64,000 nt of DNA, from assembly GCA_016871275.1 (NCBI GenBank), contig VFZG01000002.1, forward strand, positions 118,593 through 182,592, read 5' to 3'. Positions 1-8,452 of the stretch are shown piece by piece. Origin of the DNA: Acidimicrobiia bacterium. GTDB lineage: Bacteria > Acidobacteriota > Vicinamibacteria > Vicinamibacterales > UBA2999. Below the pieces are notes generated by a model. That model was not told where the DNA came from and ran no database searches. It saw only the letters and a list, made by a program, of their open reading frames with translations. Within the stretch, counting starts at the first letter, position 1. Each line of letters starts with the position of its first letter. The translations under genes and the position numbers were made by a program.

Positions 1-287
1 GGCTTCGGGAGACGCATCAGGGTGAAGAACAGCCGGCGCGCCTGGCCAACGCCGCGCACTGCCGACCCCCACACGAACCGCCGAACGCCGCCCGAGCTTC
101 TGCCCGCGAACGCGCGATCGGGCAGGCGGTGCACGTGGATGCGCGGGTTCGACTCGACCTCGGGCGTGACCGCGGCGCCTTCAAGGCCGATCAGATCCAC
201 CTCGCCGGCGCCGGCCAGCGAGACCGCGTGATACTGCATCCGCGGGCTGCGGCCCAGATCTCCGATTACGATGACTGCGGTTCGCAT
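1..287 (-). CDS. ALG1-like beta-mannosyltransferase, N-terminal part (runs off the window)
   Basis: The complement reads from ATG at 285-287 without a stop to the left edge, giving 95 visible codons of a partial gene. The first residues include GDLGRSPRMQYHAVSLA. This closely resembles the opening of eukaryotic ALG1, the GT33 chitobiosyldiphospho-lipid beta-mannosyltransferase that adds the first mannose to a lipid-linked GlcNAc2. It is followed by a VDLIGLEG strand typical of the N-terminal Rossmann half. The start overlaps by one base the TTG start of the divergent WecA-like gene, so the two are probably co-regulated. By context it would be a cytoplasmic, membrane-associated enzyme extending a polyprenyl-linked glycan. 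The C-terminal nucleotide-sugar domain is not visible, so donor specificity is inference from the N-terminal motif only. Confidence 0.7.
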   Translation of the reverse strand, partial: MRTAVIVIGDLGRSPRMQYHAVSLAGAGEVDLIGLEGAAVTPEVESNPRIHVHRLPDRAFAGRSSGGVRRFVWGSAVRGVGQARRLFFTLMRLPK

Positions 288-1276
288 TGACTGTCTACCT
301 GCTGCTCGGGCTGACCAGCCTCGTCCTGACCCTTATTCTGACCCCGCTGATTGGACGGGCCTCGACTCGGCTTGGACTGGTAGATGCCCCGGGCGGCCGG
401 AAGGTTCACCTGCACTCGGTGCCGCGGATGGGCGGACTCGCGGTGTGCGTGGCGGCCGCCGTGGCGCTGGCGCTCTTCGCCGTCGTTGGTCCCGCCATGC
501 TTGACACACCGGACTGGCTCACGATGCGTCCCTTGTTGCTGGCCGGGGGCCTCATTTTCCTGACGGGCCTGATCGACGACGTCCGGGAGCTCGGCGCCGG
601 CACGAAGCTGCTGTTCGAGTTCGGCGCGGCGGCGCTGGTCATGTCGTCGGGGCTGCTGATCGAGCGGGTGACGTTCGTCGGCCAGACCTGGCCGCTTGGC
701 TGGCTGGCCTGGCCGGTGACCGCCGTGTGGCTGGTGGGACTGACCAATGCCTTCAACCTCATCGATGGCATCGACGGTCTTGCCACCGGCATTGTGGTGC
801 TGGCCGGCAGCGCGTGCGGCATCATCCTGATCGTCCGCGGCCACCACGCAGAGGCCATGCTGCTGGCCACGATCGTCGGCGCGGCACTCGGCTTCCTGTT
901 CTTCAACTTCTCGCCGGCATCGATCTTCCTCGGCGACAGCGGCAGCCTGCTGTTCGGATTCCTGCTGGCCGCGACGGCCATCACCGGGTGGCAGAAGGGT
1001 GCCACGGCGCTTGCGGCCGGCGTGCCGCTGATGATCTTCGCACTGCCGATCGTCGACAGCGCACTCGCGCTGGGGCGGCGCAGCCTCGCCGCGCCGGCGG
1101 CCGGTCGATCGATCGGCGCGATCCTGAAGCACATTACGCAACCCGATCGCGAGCACATTCACCACCGCCTGACGGCGATGGGCTGGTCAGTGCGGCGCAC
1201 CGTGCTGGTGCTGTATGGCATCACCGCGGTGCTGTCAATGCTGGCGCTGGCCACCGCCAACGTGACCAAGCCATGA
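287..1276 (+). CDS. WecA/MraY-family polyprenyl-phosphate sugar-1-phosphate transferase
   Basis: A 329-residue polytopic membrane protein with the family motifs in order: a DAPGGRKVH loop near residue 25, the Mg-binding LIDD near 100, TNAFNLIDGIDGLA near 150, FLGDSGSL near 210 and the C-terminal HIHHR near 295. Members transfer a sugar-1-phosphate, usually GlcNAc-1-P, from UDP-sugar to undecaprenyl or dolichyl phosphate on the inner membrane face. This is the first step of lipid-linked glycan assembly. It lacks the peptidoglycan-specific surroundings of mraY and heads a glycosyltransferase run, so a WecA/ALG7-like role is more likely. The start is TTG at 287, which places the first membrane helix at residue 3. 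The stop overlaps the next ATG (ATGA). The exact sugar cannot be read from the sequence. Confidence 0.88.
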   Translation: MTVYLLLGLTSLVLTLILTPLIGRASTRLGLVDAPGGRKVHLHSVPRMGGLAVCVAAAVALALFAVVGPAMLDTPDWLTMRPLLLAGGLIFLTGLIDDVRELGAGTKLLFEFGAAALVMSSGLLIERVTFVGQTWPLGWLAWPVTAVWLVGLTNAFNLIDGIDGLATGIVVLAGSACGIILIVRGHHAEAMLLATIVGAALGFLFFNFSPASIFLGDSGSLLFGFLLAATAITGWQKGATALAAGVPLMIFALPIVDSALALGRRSLAAPAAGRSIGAILKHITQPDREHIHHRLTAMGWSVRRTVLVLYGITAVLSMLALATANVTKP

Positions 1277-2424
1277 AACGCGTGCTGCTGGTGCAGCCAT
1301 CGCTGCAGCCGCCGGGTGGCGGCAACGGCGTCGCCGCCTGGGTGCTGCAGGCACTGGTGCGGACGCATCGCGTGACCGTGCTGTCGTGGCGGCCGGTCGA
1401 GATCGAGCCGATCAACCGCTTCTTCGGCACGCATCTCACGCGCGACGATTTCGCGTCGATCGTGGTGCCGCGATCGTGGAGCTGGCTGGCCGATCACCTG
1501 CCGGTGCCGGCGACGCTGATCAAGCTGTCGCTGCTGATGCGCTACACCCGCCGGGTCAGTGACGGCTTCGACGTGCTGTTCGGTGTCTACAACGAAACGG
1601 ACTACGGGCGGCGAGGCATCCAGTACGTGCACTACCCTACGTATCTGCGTCCGCGACCGGAGGTTGACCTGCGGTGGTATCACCCGCCACAACGAGGCCT
1701 CAACGCGTATTACGCCTTCGCGGACTGGCTGGCGGACTTCTCGCTGGATCGCATGAAGCACAACGTGACGCTGGTCAATTCGAACTGGACCGGCGAACGC
1801 GTGACGCGTGTTCTCGGCATCACGCCGCGCACGCTGTATCCACCGATCGCCGATCCGGCGCCCGGGCGACCCTGGGCAGAACGCCGGAACGGATTCCTGG
1901 CCATCGGGCGCATCTCGCCGGAGAAGGAATACGAGCGCGTCATGAAGATCCTCGCGCGCGTGCGCGAGCAGGTTCCGGATCTGACGCTGGCGATCGTCGG
2001 CACCTGGGACCGCCACTCACGCGGCTACCTCGGGACGTTGAGGTCGCTGGCGGAATCGCTCGGCCCGTGGATCAGGTTTCGAGACAACCTGACGCGTGCC
2101 GATGTCGGCGACCTCATGGCCTCGCATCGATACGGGATCCACGGCATGCGCGAAGAGCATTTCGGCATGGCGCCCGCCGAACAGGCACGCGCCGGGATGA
2201 TCGTCTGGGTGCCACGCGGCGGCGGGCAGATGGAGATCGTTGGCAATCAAGCGGCGCTCATGTACGACTCCGACGATGACGCGGTCCGGAAAATCGTCGG
2301 CACGTTGACCACGCCGGCCGAGCAGCAACGCCTGCGCGGCCTGCTCGCCGTCAGCAGCGATCGCTTCTCGACGGATCGCTTCATGCAGCAGGTCCGCGAA
2401 CTCGTGGACACGTTCAACGGCTGA
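1273..2424 (+). CDS. ALG11-like GT4 glycosyltransferase
   Basis: 383 residues. The start is ATG at 1273, overlapping the upstream stop; the longer open frame before it is antisense or out-of-frame to the WecA-like gene. The N-terminus has the glycine-rich LQPPGGGNGVAAW loop. Mid-protein there is RRGIQYVHYP and then NSNWTGERV, as in ALG11 (NSxWT). The second domain carries AIGRISPEKEYER and the C-terminal HGMREEHFGMAPAEQARAG with the E-x7-E motif of retaining GT4 enzymes. ALG11 adds alpha-1,2-mannoses to the lipid-linked oligosaccharide on the cytoplasmic face. It is translationally coupled at both ends (ATGA before, TGATG after). The family resemblance is strong; the actual linkage is unknown. 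Confidence 0.82.
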   Translation: MKRVLLVQPSLQPPGGGNGVAAWVLQALVRTHRVTVLSWRPVEIEPINRFFGTHLTRDDFASIVVPRSWSWLADHLPVPATLIKLSLLMRYTRRVSDGFDVLFGVYNETDYGRRGIQYVHYPTYLRPRPEVDLRWYHPPQRGLNAYYAFADWLADFSLDRMKHNVTLVNSNWTGERVTRVLGITPRTLYPPIADPAPGRPWAERRNGFLAIGRISPEKEYERVMKILARVREQVPDLTLAIVGTWDRHSRGYLGTLRSLAESLGPWIRFRDNLTRADVGDLMASHRYGIHGMREEHFGMAPAEQARAGMIVWVPRGGGQMEIVGNQAALMYDSDDDAVRKIVGTLTTPAEQQRLRGLLAVSSDRFSTDRFMQQVRELVDTFNG

Positions 2425-3539
2425 TGCGCGTATTGTTCGTACATCGTTCGCTGGCGCCCCCGGGCGGCGGCACTGCGGTCGCTGCGTGGATGCTGCACAT
2501 GCTGGCCCACGAGCACGACGTCACCACGCTGACGACCGATCCGTGGTCACCGGCCGCGACCAATGCCTTCTACGGAACGTCGATCCCGGACTCGGTGAAG
2601 CGAATCGTCATCCCGCCGCCACTGCGCTGGCTGTCGGGATTGCCTGAGGATCGCTTGACGCGTTTGCGCCTGTGTTCCGTGCTGCACTACGCGCGGCCGA
2701 TCGCCGACCGGTTCGATCTGTTGGTCTCCGGAGAAAACTACGCGCCGTTTCCCCGCCGCGGGATCCAGTACGTGAACTACCCTGCGGATTTGCAGCCCGC
2801 GCCGGCGAAGTGGCCGGTGCTGGTAAACGGTTACTTCGCGTTCTGTGACTGGCTGCTCGGCGGCCGATGGGCGGACGCTGCCCAAAACGTGACGCTGGCC
2901 AACTCCCAGTGGACCGCGGACGGCTTGGAGCGCCTCGGCGAAGTCTCAAGACCGATCGTCGTGTATCCGCCAGTGATCAAGCCGGAAGGATTGAGTTGGT
3001 CGAAGCGCGACGACGCCTTTCTTTGTATCGGACGCTTTCACGGTTCGAAACGCATTGAACTGGCGATCGCCATCGTCAAGCGAGTCCGGGAGTCCGTGCT
3101 GCCATCGGCACGGCTGCTGCTCGTCGGGTCCGCCGTCGACGCGCACTACACCAAACGCATCCGGCGCATGGCGCTCCGCGAGGGTGATTGGATCGACTTC
3201 CGTGAAGATCTCTCGCGCCAGCAGCTCAACGCGCTGATGGGGCGGACGAAGTACGGCATCCAGGCGATGGAGAACGAACACTTTGGCATGGCCACCGCGG
3301 AGATGACGCGAGCCGGGTGCCTGGTGTTCGCGCATCGCAGTGGCGGCACGCCCGAAGTGCTGGATCACGAGAACGCGGTGTTGTGGTCGTCGGAGGATGA
3401 AGCGGTGGCTCGTATTTCAGCAATCGTTCAGGGCGGCCGAGGCGACGTGCTCAGCAGTCGCCTGCGAGTCCACGCCGAGAAGTTTTCCAGCGAGGCGTTC
3501 ATCGAACGGTTCCGAAGGACCTTGAAGCTCGGCCTCTGA
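2424..3539 (+). CDS. ALG11-like GT4 glycosyltransferase, tandem paralogue
   Basis: 371 residues beginning at ATG 2424, which overlaps the previous stop (TGATG). It repeats the architecture of its neighbour: APPGGGTAVAAWML at the N-terminus, RRGIQYVNYP, NSQWTADGLER, CIGRFHGSKR, and QAMENEHFGMATAEMTRAG with the E-x7-E motif. The pair therefore looks like a tandem duplication that has diverged, probably to add successive or different sugars to the same lipid carrier. The only gene before the convergent flippase, it closes the rightward run. The donor and linkage cannot be predicted. Confidence 0.82.
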   Translation: MRVLFVHRSLAPPGGGTAVAAWMLHMLAHEHDVTTLTTDPWSPAATNAFYGTSIPDSVKRIVIPPPLRWLSGLPEDRLTRLRLCSVLHYARPIADRFDLLVSGENYAPFPRRGIQYVNYPADLQPAPAKWPVLVNGYFAFCDWLLGGRWADAAQNVTLANSQWTADGLERLGEVSRPIVVYPPVIKPEGLSWSKRDDAFLCIGRFHGSKRIELAIAIVKRVRESVLPSARLLLVGSAVDAHYTKRIRRMALREGDWIDFREDLSRQQLNALMGRTKYGIQAMENEHFGMATAEMTRAGCLVFAHRSGGTPEVLDHENAVLWSSEDEAVARISAIVQGGRGDVLSSRLRVHAEKFSSEAFIERFRRTLKLGL

Positions 3540-3561
3540 CTGACGGCGGCTACTGACAGAC

Positions 3562-3624
3562 GGGGGCTGGCCCCAAATGTCGTACTGACAAGTGGACTCA
3601 GGTGGGGGCTGGCACCAAATGTCG
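3562..3624. repeat. Two direct copies of a 21-bp GGGGGCTGG element
   Basis: The convergent gap between a glycosyltransferase and the ABC gene holds two near-identical 21-bp copies at 3562-3582 and 3604-3624. They differ at one base (GGCCCC versus GGCACC) and both end CAAATGTCG. The left part resembles the GGGGACTGAC start of the 47-bp elements at 5438 and 45223. It looks like a dispersed genomic repeat rather than a gene; GGGGGCTGGCCCC could also fold as a short hairpin between the convergent genes. Confidence 0.6.
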
Positions 3625-3628
3625 CATT

Positions 3629-5401
3629 CTAGGTCAACTGACGAAAGGCTGGGTCTGATATCAGGTCGGAGTATTTCCCAATGGCGGCCAGCTTGCCCTC
3701 GCGCAGGTAAATCAACTGATCGCAGTTCTTTACCGTCGACAACCGGTGCGCGATAGCGATCACCGTCCGCGTGCCGTGCACGTTCGCGATGGCTTCGGTC
3801 ACCTCGCGTTCGGTCTGGTTGTCGAGTGCCGCGGTCGCCTCGTCAAAGAGCAGCACCGGCGGATCGTGATACAGCGCGCGCGCGATCGCGACGCGCTGGC
3901 GCTGCCCGCCTGACAGCCGGATGCCGTTTTCTCCCACCATGGTGTCGAGGCGCGAGGGGAATGACGCCACGACTTCGTCGAGCCGGGCCTGCTGGACCGC
4001 GGCGGCCAGGCGCGCCTCGTCGATCGCGCTGTCCGGAATCCCGAACGCGATATTGCGGCGCAGCGTATCGTCGAGAAGGTAGACGCTCTGCGACACGTAG
4101 CCAATCTGCCGCTGCCAGGCGCGCTCCTGCCCTTCGAGCGCGACGCCGTCGATCAGGACGTGGCCGGTCGTCGGCGGCAGGAGGCCCAGCAGTACATCGA
4201 CGAGCGTGCTCTTGCCGGCGCCGGTCGGTCCGACAATGCCGACGGACTGGCCGCGCCGAACGGTGAATGAAATGTCTTCGAGCGCATAGGGCGGCCCGCC
4301 CTCGTAGCCGAACGACACGCGATCGCAGGTCAGCGTCGCCTGCAGCATAGGCCTTTCCGGCTGGAAGGTCCGTGGCGCCGGCGCTCGCAAGTGCCGCATG
4401 TCGTCGTCCATGCCCTGAATCCACGGGTGCGCCTCCCGCATATAGCCGGCGTTGAGCATGATGCGATTCGCGGACGGCACCACGCGGAACCCGGTGTAGG
4501 CGAACAGCGCCAGCACCGAAATGGCGTCGCCACCCGACACGTCCTGCCGCAGCACGAGGAAGATCACGAGTAGCATGCTCAGCATCAGCGTGGCCTCGAC
4601 GCCGAGCCTTGCCGCGCTGGCCGCCCACGCGCGCCGTTGTTTCGTGACGCCGAGATCGCGCTTCACGTGACGGAACCGCTCTTCGAAGAACGGCTGCCGC
4701 CCGCTCACCGTCACGTCCTTGATCGCGCCAAGGCTCTGCTGCAACAGGTGCAGCTGGTGTTGGTAGAGCTGGCGCTCCGATTCACCGATGCGCTCCCACG
4801 ATCGTCGGGCCATGACGATCGGCACCAGCGCCAGCGCGAGCACGATCCCCACGGTGACGAGCGTGATCGGCGGCGCGGACACGAGCAGCACGATCGACAG
4901 CGCGAGGATGATCACGGCCTCGGCAAAGATGTTGACCGCGGATCCGGCGGCCAGCTCGAACACGATGTCCGAGGCGCGCGTCATGGGTTCGATCAGCGAC
5001 GCGGAACGGCGGCGGGCGTGAAATTGGTAGTCGGCGCCGAGATACCTTGCCAGCAGGCGTTCTGCGGCAATGGCGGACGATCGGTACACCAGTCCTTGCC
5101 GCAACCATTCGGCCCACGACAGAAACAGCGCGCGCAGCAGGTAGAAGACTGCTACGGCCAGTACGAGCACGGCGACGACCACGCGAGGATCACTGCTCGG
5201 CGACATCGACCACAGCCGCGACACCACCGGAGCGCGGCGCACGAGCTCGGGATCGACAACCAGGCGCAGGAGGCCGAACATGGCCAGCGCGCCGGCGGCC
5301 TCGATCAGCGCCGCCAGCGCCGCCACCGGCAACAGCCCGAACCACCGCCAGCGTTCGCGCGCCGGCAGCCACCCGATCACCGCAAGTAAGTCACGGATCA
5401 A
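3629..5401 (-). CDS. PglK-like ABC exporter (lipid-linked oligosaccharide flippase candidate)
   Basis: A 590-residue half-transporter with about six membrane helices in the first 330 residues and an ABC domain in the last 230. The nucleotide-binding domain shows Walker A GPTGAGKST, the signature LSGGQRQRVAIARAL, Walker B VLLFDEAT and the switch IAHRLST. The membrane part contains GAIKDVTVSGRQPFFEERF, which matches the cytoplasmic segment seen in PglK/WlaB, the ATP-driven flippase for undecaprenyl-linked heptasaccharide in Campylobacter. Its position facing the lipid-glycan glycosyltransferases supports a flippase role. Start is TTG at 5399-5401 with a weak AGGTAG upstream. MsbA-type lipid export is the main alternative. 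Confidence 0.78.
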   Translation of the reverse strand: MIRDLLAVIGWLPARERWRWFGLLPVAALAALIEAAGALAMFGLLRLVVDPELVRRAPVVSRLWSMSPSSDPRVVVAVLVLAVAVFYLLRALFLSWAEWLRQGLVYRSSAIAAERLLARYLGADYQFHARRRSASLIEPMTRASDIVFELAAGSAVNIFAEAVIILALSIVLLVSAPPITLVTVGIVLALALVPIVMARRSWERIGESERQLYQHQLHLLQQSLGAIKDVTVSGRQPFFEERFRHVKRDLGVTKQRRAWAASAARLGVEATLMLSMLLVIFLVLRQDVSGGDAISVLALFAYTGFRVVPSANRIMLNAGYMREAHPWIQGMDDDMRHLRAPAPRTFQPERPMLQATLTCDRVSFGYEGGPPYALEDISFTVRRGQSVGIVGPTGAGKSTLVDVLLGLLPPTTGHVLIDGVALEGQERAWQRQIGYVSQSVYLLDDTLRRNIAFGIPDSAIDEARLAAAVQQARLDEVVASFPSRLDTMVGENGIRLSGGQRQRVAIARALYHDPPVLLFDEATAALDNQTEREVTEAIANVHGTRTVIAIAHRLSTVKNCDQLIYLREGKLAAIGKYSDLISDPAFRQLT

Positions 5402-5418
5402 CAGCTACCTGTCACATT

Positions 5419-5435
5419 CTTACGCAAGTCGTAAG
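5419..5435. promoter_or_regulatory. Inverted repeat CTTACG-5-CGTAAG between divergent genes
   Basis: CTTACG at 5419-5424 and CGTAAG at 5430-5435 form a perfect 6-bp inverted repeat with a 5-nt centre. It lies between the divergent ABC transporter and MATE genes, 18 bp before the ABC start. It could be an operator or a small hairpin; nothing in the window identifies a cognate regulator. Confidence 0.35.
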
Positions 5436-5437
5436 TT

Positions 5438-5484
5438 GTAACGGGGACTGACCCCGCACCTACCAGATCTGTTGCAGTTTCTGC
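5438..5484 (+). repeat. 47-bp dispersed repeat element, intergenic copy
   Basis: A 47-bp block starting GTAACGGGGACTG and ending TGCAGTTTCTGC. A second copy of exactly the same length lies in the opposite orientation inside the D-aminoacylase gene at 45223-45269. The outer 12-13 bp on each side are identical and the middle differs. Fixed ends, fixed length and a variable centre suggest a small mobile or REP-like element rather than chance similarity. Confidence 0.6.
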
Positions 5485-5506
5485 GATGCCGGCGGGAGCG
5501 TTCGGC

Positions 5507-5512
5507 TAGACT
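5507..5512 (+). promoter_or_regulatory. -10 box of the MATE gene (leaderless spacing)
   Basis: TAGACT ends 5 nt before the ATG at 5518. No Shine-Dalgarno sequence fits in the gap, so transcription probably starts at or beside the start codon. Confidence 0.55.
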
Positions 5513-5517
5513 GCCGT

Positions 5518-6858
5518 ATGCAAGACCTCACGACCGGCTCGCTGACGGGCCATCTCCTCAAAACGACGAGCTTCATGCTGGTGAGCATGGTCTTCCAGAC
5601 GCTCTACATCCTGGTCGACTTGTTCTGGGTGGGCCGTCTCGGCACCGATGCCATCGGCGCCGTCGGGCTGGCGGGCAATTTGTCGTTCATCGTGATCGCC
5701 CTCACGCAGGTCCTGAGTGTTGGCGCGACCACGCTCGTCTCGCACGCGTCGGGACGCAAGGATCAGGATCACGCCATCTTCCTGTTCAACCAGTCGCAGG
5801 TGCTGTCGATGGTCGCGGCGACGATCTTCCTGGCGATCGGCATGCTGACCCGGCAGCAGTACGCCGCCAGCCAGAGCGCCAGCGAAGGCATGCGCATCGC
5901 CACTGAGGAGTACCTGCTGTGGTTCATCCCGGCGATGGCGTTGCAGTTCGCAATGGTCGGAATGGCGGCGGCGCTGCGCGGCACGGGCAACTTCAGGCCC
6001 GGCATGATTGTGCAGACGACGACGGTGATCATCAACATCGTACTCGCGCCCTTCCTGATCTTCGGCTGGGGCCCATTCCCGGCGTGGGGCGTGGCCGGCG
6101 CCGCCATTGCGACGCTGGTGGCCATCACCATCGGCGTCGCGTGGCTCGCCGTGTACTTCATGACCGCGACCGGCTACCTCCGCTTCCACTTCGGCCACTG
6201 GTCGCCGCAGCTCAAGGTCTGGTGGGACATGCTGAGGATCGGCCTGCCCGCCGGCGCCGAGTTCGCGCTGATGGGCGTCTACCTCGCGGTGATCTACGCG
6301 ATTACCAAGCCGTTCGGCGCCGCCGCACAGGGCGGATTCACCATCGGGCTTCGCATCGTGCAGTCCGCGTTCCTGCCCGTCGTCGCGCTTGGCTTTGCCG
6401 TGGCGCCGGTCGCCGGGCAGAACTTCGCTGCCCGCAAGGGCGATCGTGTCCGCGCCGCCTTCAAGGCCGCCGCCGGGCTGTCGGTGGGCGCAATGGTGGT
6501 CTCAGGCACCGCGATCTACCTCGGAGCCGGGCCGCTGATGCGCATCTTCACCTCCGACCCCGACGCGATCGCCGTCGGTGTGGTTTACCTGCGCATCGTG
6601 GTGCTCACCTTCGTCGCTTCCGGGGTCACCTTCGTCACGTCGAGCATGTTCCAGGCGCTCGGCAACACCATTCCCTCGCTGGTCACGTCGGGCCTGCGCC
6701 TGGTGCTCAGCGTGATGCCCGCCGTGCTGCTGTCCCGTGTCGCCGGTTTCAGCCTGACGTGGATCTGGTATCTCAGCGTGGTGGCGGTGCTCCTGCAGAT
6801 GGGCGCCAACCTGCTGCTGTTACAGAGGGAATTCCGATTGAAGCTCGCGCAGGTATAA
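5518..6858 (+). CDS. MATE-family efflux transporter
   Basis: 446 residues with about twelve hydrophobic helices arranged as two homologous six-helix halves. The N-terminus has the MATE-like [19 protein letters not shown] stretch followed by a WVGRLG loop, and the second half opens with a matching [17 protein letters not shown] helix. MATE proteins are inner-membrane Na+ or H+ antiporters exporting cationic and other small molecules. The nearby lipid-glycan cluster also leaves open a flippase-like role, since MATE belongs to the same superfamily as Wzx and MurJ, but the sequence looks like an ordinary MATE. The start is ATG 5518 directly after a TAGACT -10 box. Its last codons contain the -10 box of the pntA gene. 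Confidence 0.85.
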   Translation: MQDLTTGSLTGHLLKTTSFMLVSMVFQTLYILVDLFWVGRLGTDAIGAVGLAGNLSFIVIALTQVLSVGATTLVSHASGRKDQDHAIFLFNQSQVLSMVAATIFLAIGMLTRQQYAASQSASEGMRIATEEYLLWFIPAMALQFAMVGMAAALRGTGNFRPGMIVQTTTVIINIVLAPFLIFGWGPFPAWGVAGAAIATLVAITIGVAWLAVYFMTATGYLRFHFGHWSPQLKVWWDMLRIGLPAGAEFALMGVYLAVIYAITKPFGAAAQGGFTIGLRIVQSAFLPVVALGFAVAPVAGQNFAARKGDRVRAAFKAAAGLSVGAMVVSGTAIYLGAGPLMRIFTSDPDAIAVGVVYLRIVVLTFVASGVTFVTSSMFQALGNTIPSLVTSGLRLVLSVMPAVLLSRVAGFSLTWIWYLSVVAVLLQMGANLLLLQREFRLKLAQV

Positions 6859-6859
6859 T
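6854..6859 (+). promoter_or_regulatory. -10 box of pntA, inside the end of the MATE gene
   Basis: A consensus TATAAT spans the MATE stop codon (6856-6858) and ends 9 nt before the GTG start of pntA. This suggests an independent short-leader or leaderless transcript for the transhydrogenase operon. Confidence 0.6.
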
Positions 6860-6868
6860 CACCGGCGA

Positions 6869-8416
6869 GTGAAGCTCGCCGTCCCGAAAGAATGCCGCCC
6901 CGGAGAACGCCGGGTCGCGGTCACCCCTGACAACGTCGCGCGATTGGTCAAGATGGGCTTCGCGGTGGCCGTTGAGCAGGACGCCGGCGCCGCGGCGTCG
7001 TTTGGCGACGATGACTACAGCGCCGCCGGCGCGGAGGTGATTGCCGACACGCGCGCCATCTGGCAAGTCGGCGACATCGTCCTGAAAGTGCAGCCGCCGG
7101 CGATGCATCCCGGACTCGGCGTGCACGAGGCCGAGCTGATCCGCGAAGGGGGAACGCTGATCTCGTTCCTCTATCCCGGCAAGAACGCCGCGCTGATCGA
7201 CGCCCTCGCGCGCCGCAAGGCCACCGCCATTGCGGTGGACCAGATTCCCCGCATTACGCGCGCGCAGAAGATGGACGCGCTGTCGTCGATGGCCAACATT
7301 GCCGGCTACCGTGCGGTCGTCGAAGCGGCAAGTTTTTACGGGCGCTTCTTTACCGGCCAAATGACCGCGGCCGGCAAAGTGCCTGCCGCGAAAGTCCTGG
7401 TGATTGGCGCCGGCGTGGCCGGCCTGGCGGCGATTGGCGCGGCGCGCGGCATGGGCGCGATCGTGCGCGCGTTCGACACGCGGCCCACCGTGAAGGAGCA
7501 AGTCAAGAGCATGGGCGCCGAGTTCATCGAGCTCGACGTCCATGAAGACAGTGAAGGCGCAGGCGGCTACGCAAAGGAAATGAGCCCGGCGTTCATCAAG
7601 GCCGAGATGGAGATGTTCGCCGCGCAGGCGACGGACGTCGACATCATCATCACGACGGCGCTGATTCCCAACCGGCCCGCACCGATCCTGATCACCGAAG
7701 AGATGGTCAAGTCGATGAAGAAGGGGTCGGTCATCGTGGATCTGGCCGCGGAGAACGGCGGCAATTGCGCGCTGACGGAGCCAGGACAGGTGGTGGAACG
7801 CCACGGCGTGCACATTCTCGGCTACACCGACTTACCGAGTCGCCTGGCGCCGACGGCCAGCCTGCTGTTCGGCAACAACCTCACGCACCTGCTGGCGGAT
7901 CTCGGCGGCGCCAGCCACTTCAAGCTCGATCTGGCTGACGAAGTGGTGCGCGGCGCGCTGGTGCTGAGCCACGGCGAACTGATGTGGCCGCCTCCGGCGC
8001 GGCCGCCGGCCGTGCTGCCGCCGGCGCCAAAGCCGGCGCCACCGAAGGCGCCGGCCGCGGCCGCAAAGACACCCAGCGCGCTCGGACCGGCGTTCGCCAT
8101 CCTTGGCGCGGCGGCGCTGGTCTATCTCGGGTCGGTGGCTCCGCCCTCGTTTCTGTCGCACCTCACCGTCTTCGCGCTGGCGTGCATCGTCGGCTGGCAG
8201 GTGGTGTGGAACGTCACGCCGGCGCTGCACACGCCGCTGATGAGCGTGACCAACGCGATTAGCGGCATCATCGTGATTGGCGGCATGCTGCAAGTGAGCG
8301 GTCCGCCGACCTCGCCGATCGTGATGCTCGGCGCAGCGGCCATCCTGCTGGCGACCATCAACATCGCCGGCGGTTTCCTGGTCACGCAGCGCATGCTGCG
8401 AATGTTCCGGCGCTGA
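6869..8416 (+). CDS. pntA: NAD(P) transhydrogenase subunit alpha
   Basis: 515 residues, close to the E. coli PntA length, starting at GTG 6869. Residues 1-370 form the NAD(H)-binding domain I, starting with the alanine-dehydrogenase-like [19 protein letters not shown] and including the Rossmann loop [18 protein letters not shown] near 180. A proline/alanine-rich linker near 375-395 leads into three or four membrane helices, which form the alpha part of the proton channel. With PntB it makes the proton-translocating enzyme that reduces NADP+ with NADH using the proton-motive force. It is a fused single-chain alpha subunit, not the split alpha1/alpha2 version. pntB follows after 36 nt. Confidence 0.95.
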   Translation: MKLAVPKECRPGERRVAVTPDNVARLVKMGFAVAVEQDAGAAASFGDDDYSAAGAEVIADTRAIWQVGDIVLKVQPPAMHPGLGVHEAELIREGGTLISFLYPGKNAALIDALARRKATAIAVDQIPRITRAQKMDALSSMANIAGYRAVVEAASFYGRFFTGQMTAAGKVPAAKVLVIGAGVAGLAAIGAARGMGAIVRAFDTRPTVKEQVKSMGAEFIELDVHEDSEGAGGYAKEMSPAFIKAEMEMFAAQATDVDIIITTALIPNRPAPILITEEMVKSMKKGSVIVDLAAENGGNCALTEPGQVVERHGVHILGYTDLPSRLAPTASLLFGNNLTHLLADLGGASHFKLDLADEVVRGALVLSHGELMWPPPARPPAVLPPAPKPAPPKAPAAAAKTPSALGPAFAILGAAALVYLGSVAPPSFLSHLTVFALACIVGWQVVWNVTPALHTPLMSVTNAISGIIVIGGMLQVSGPPTSPIVMLGAAAILLATINIAGGFLVTQRMLRMFRR

Positions 8417-8452
8417 CGGCCACAGACGGCGCGATGACACAGAGCTTGCAGA

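Noticed and set aside
5443..5455. GGGG-ACTGA-CCCC as a rho-independent terminator
   Set aside because: There is no U-tract, the stem is only 4 bp, and the sequence is part of the 47-bp dispersed repeat lying in a divergent promoter region.
5518..6858. The MATE transporter as the Wzx-type flippase of the glycan cluster
   Set aside because: Sequence features fit ordinary MATE efflux proteins, and the PglK-like ABC transporter is the better flippase candidate.
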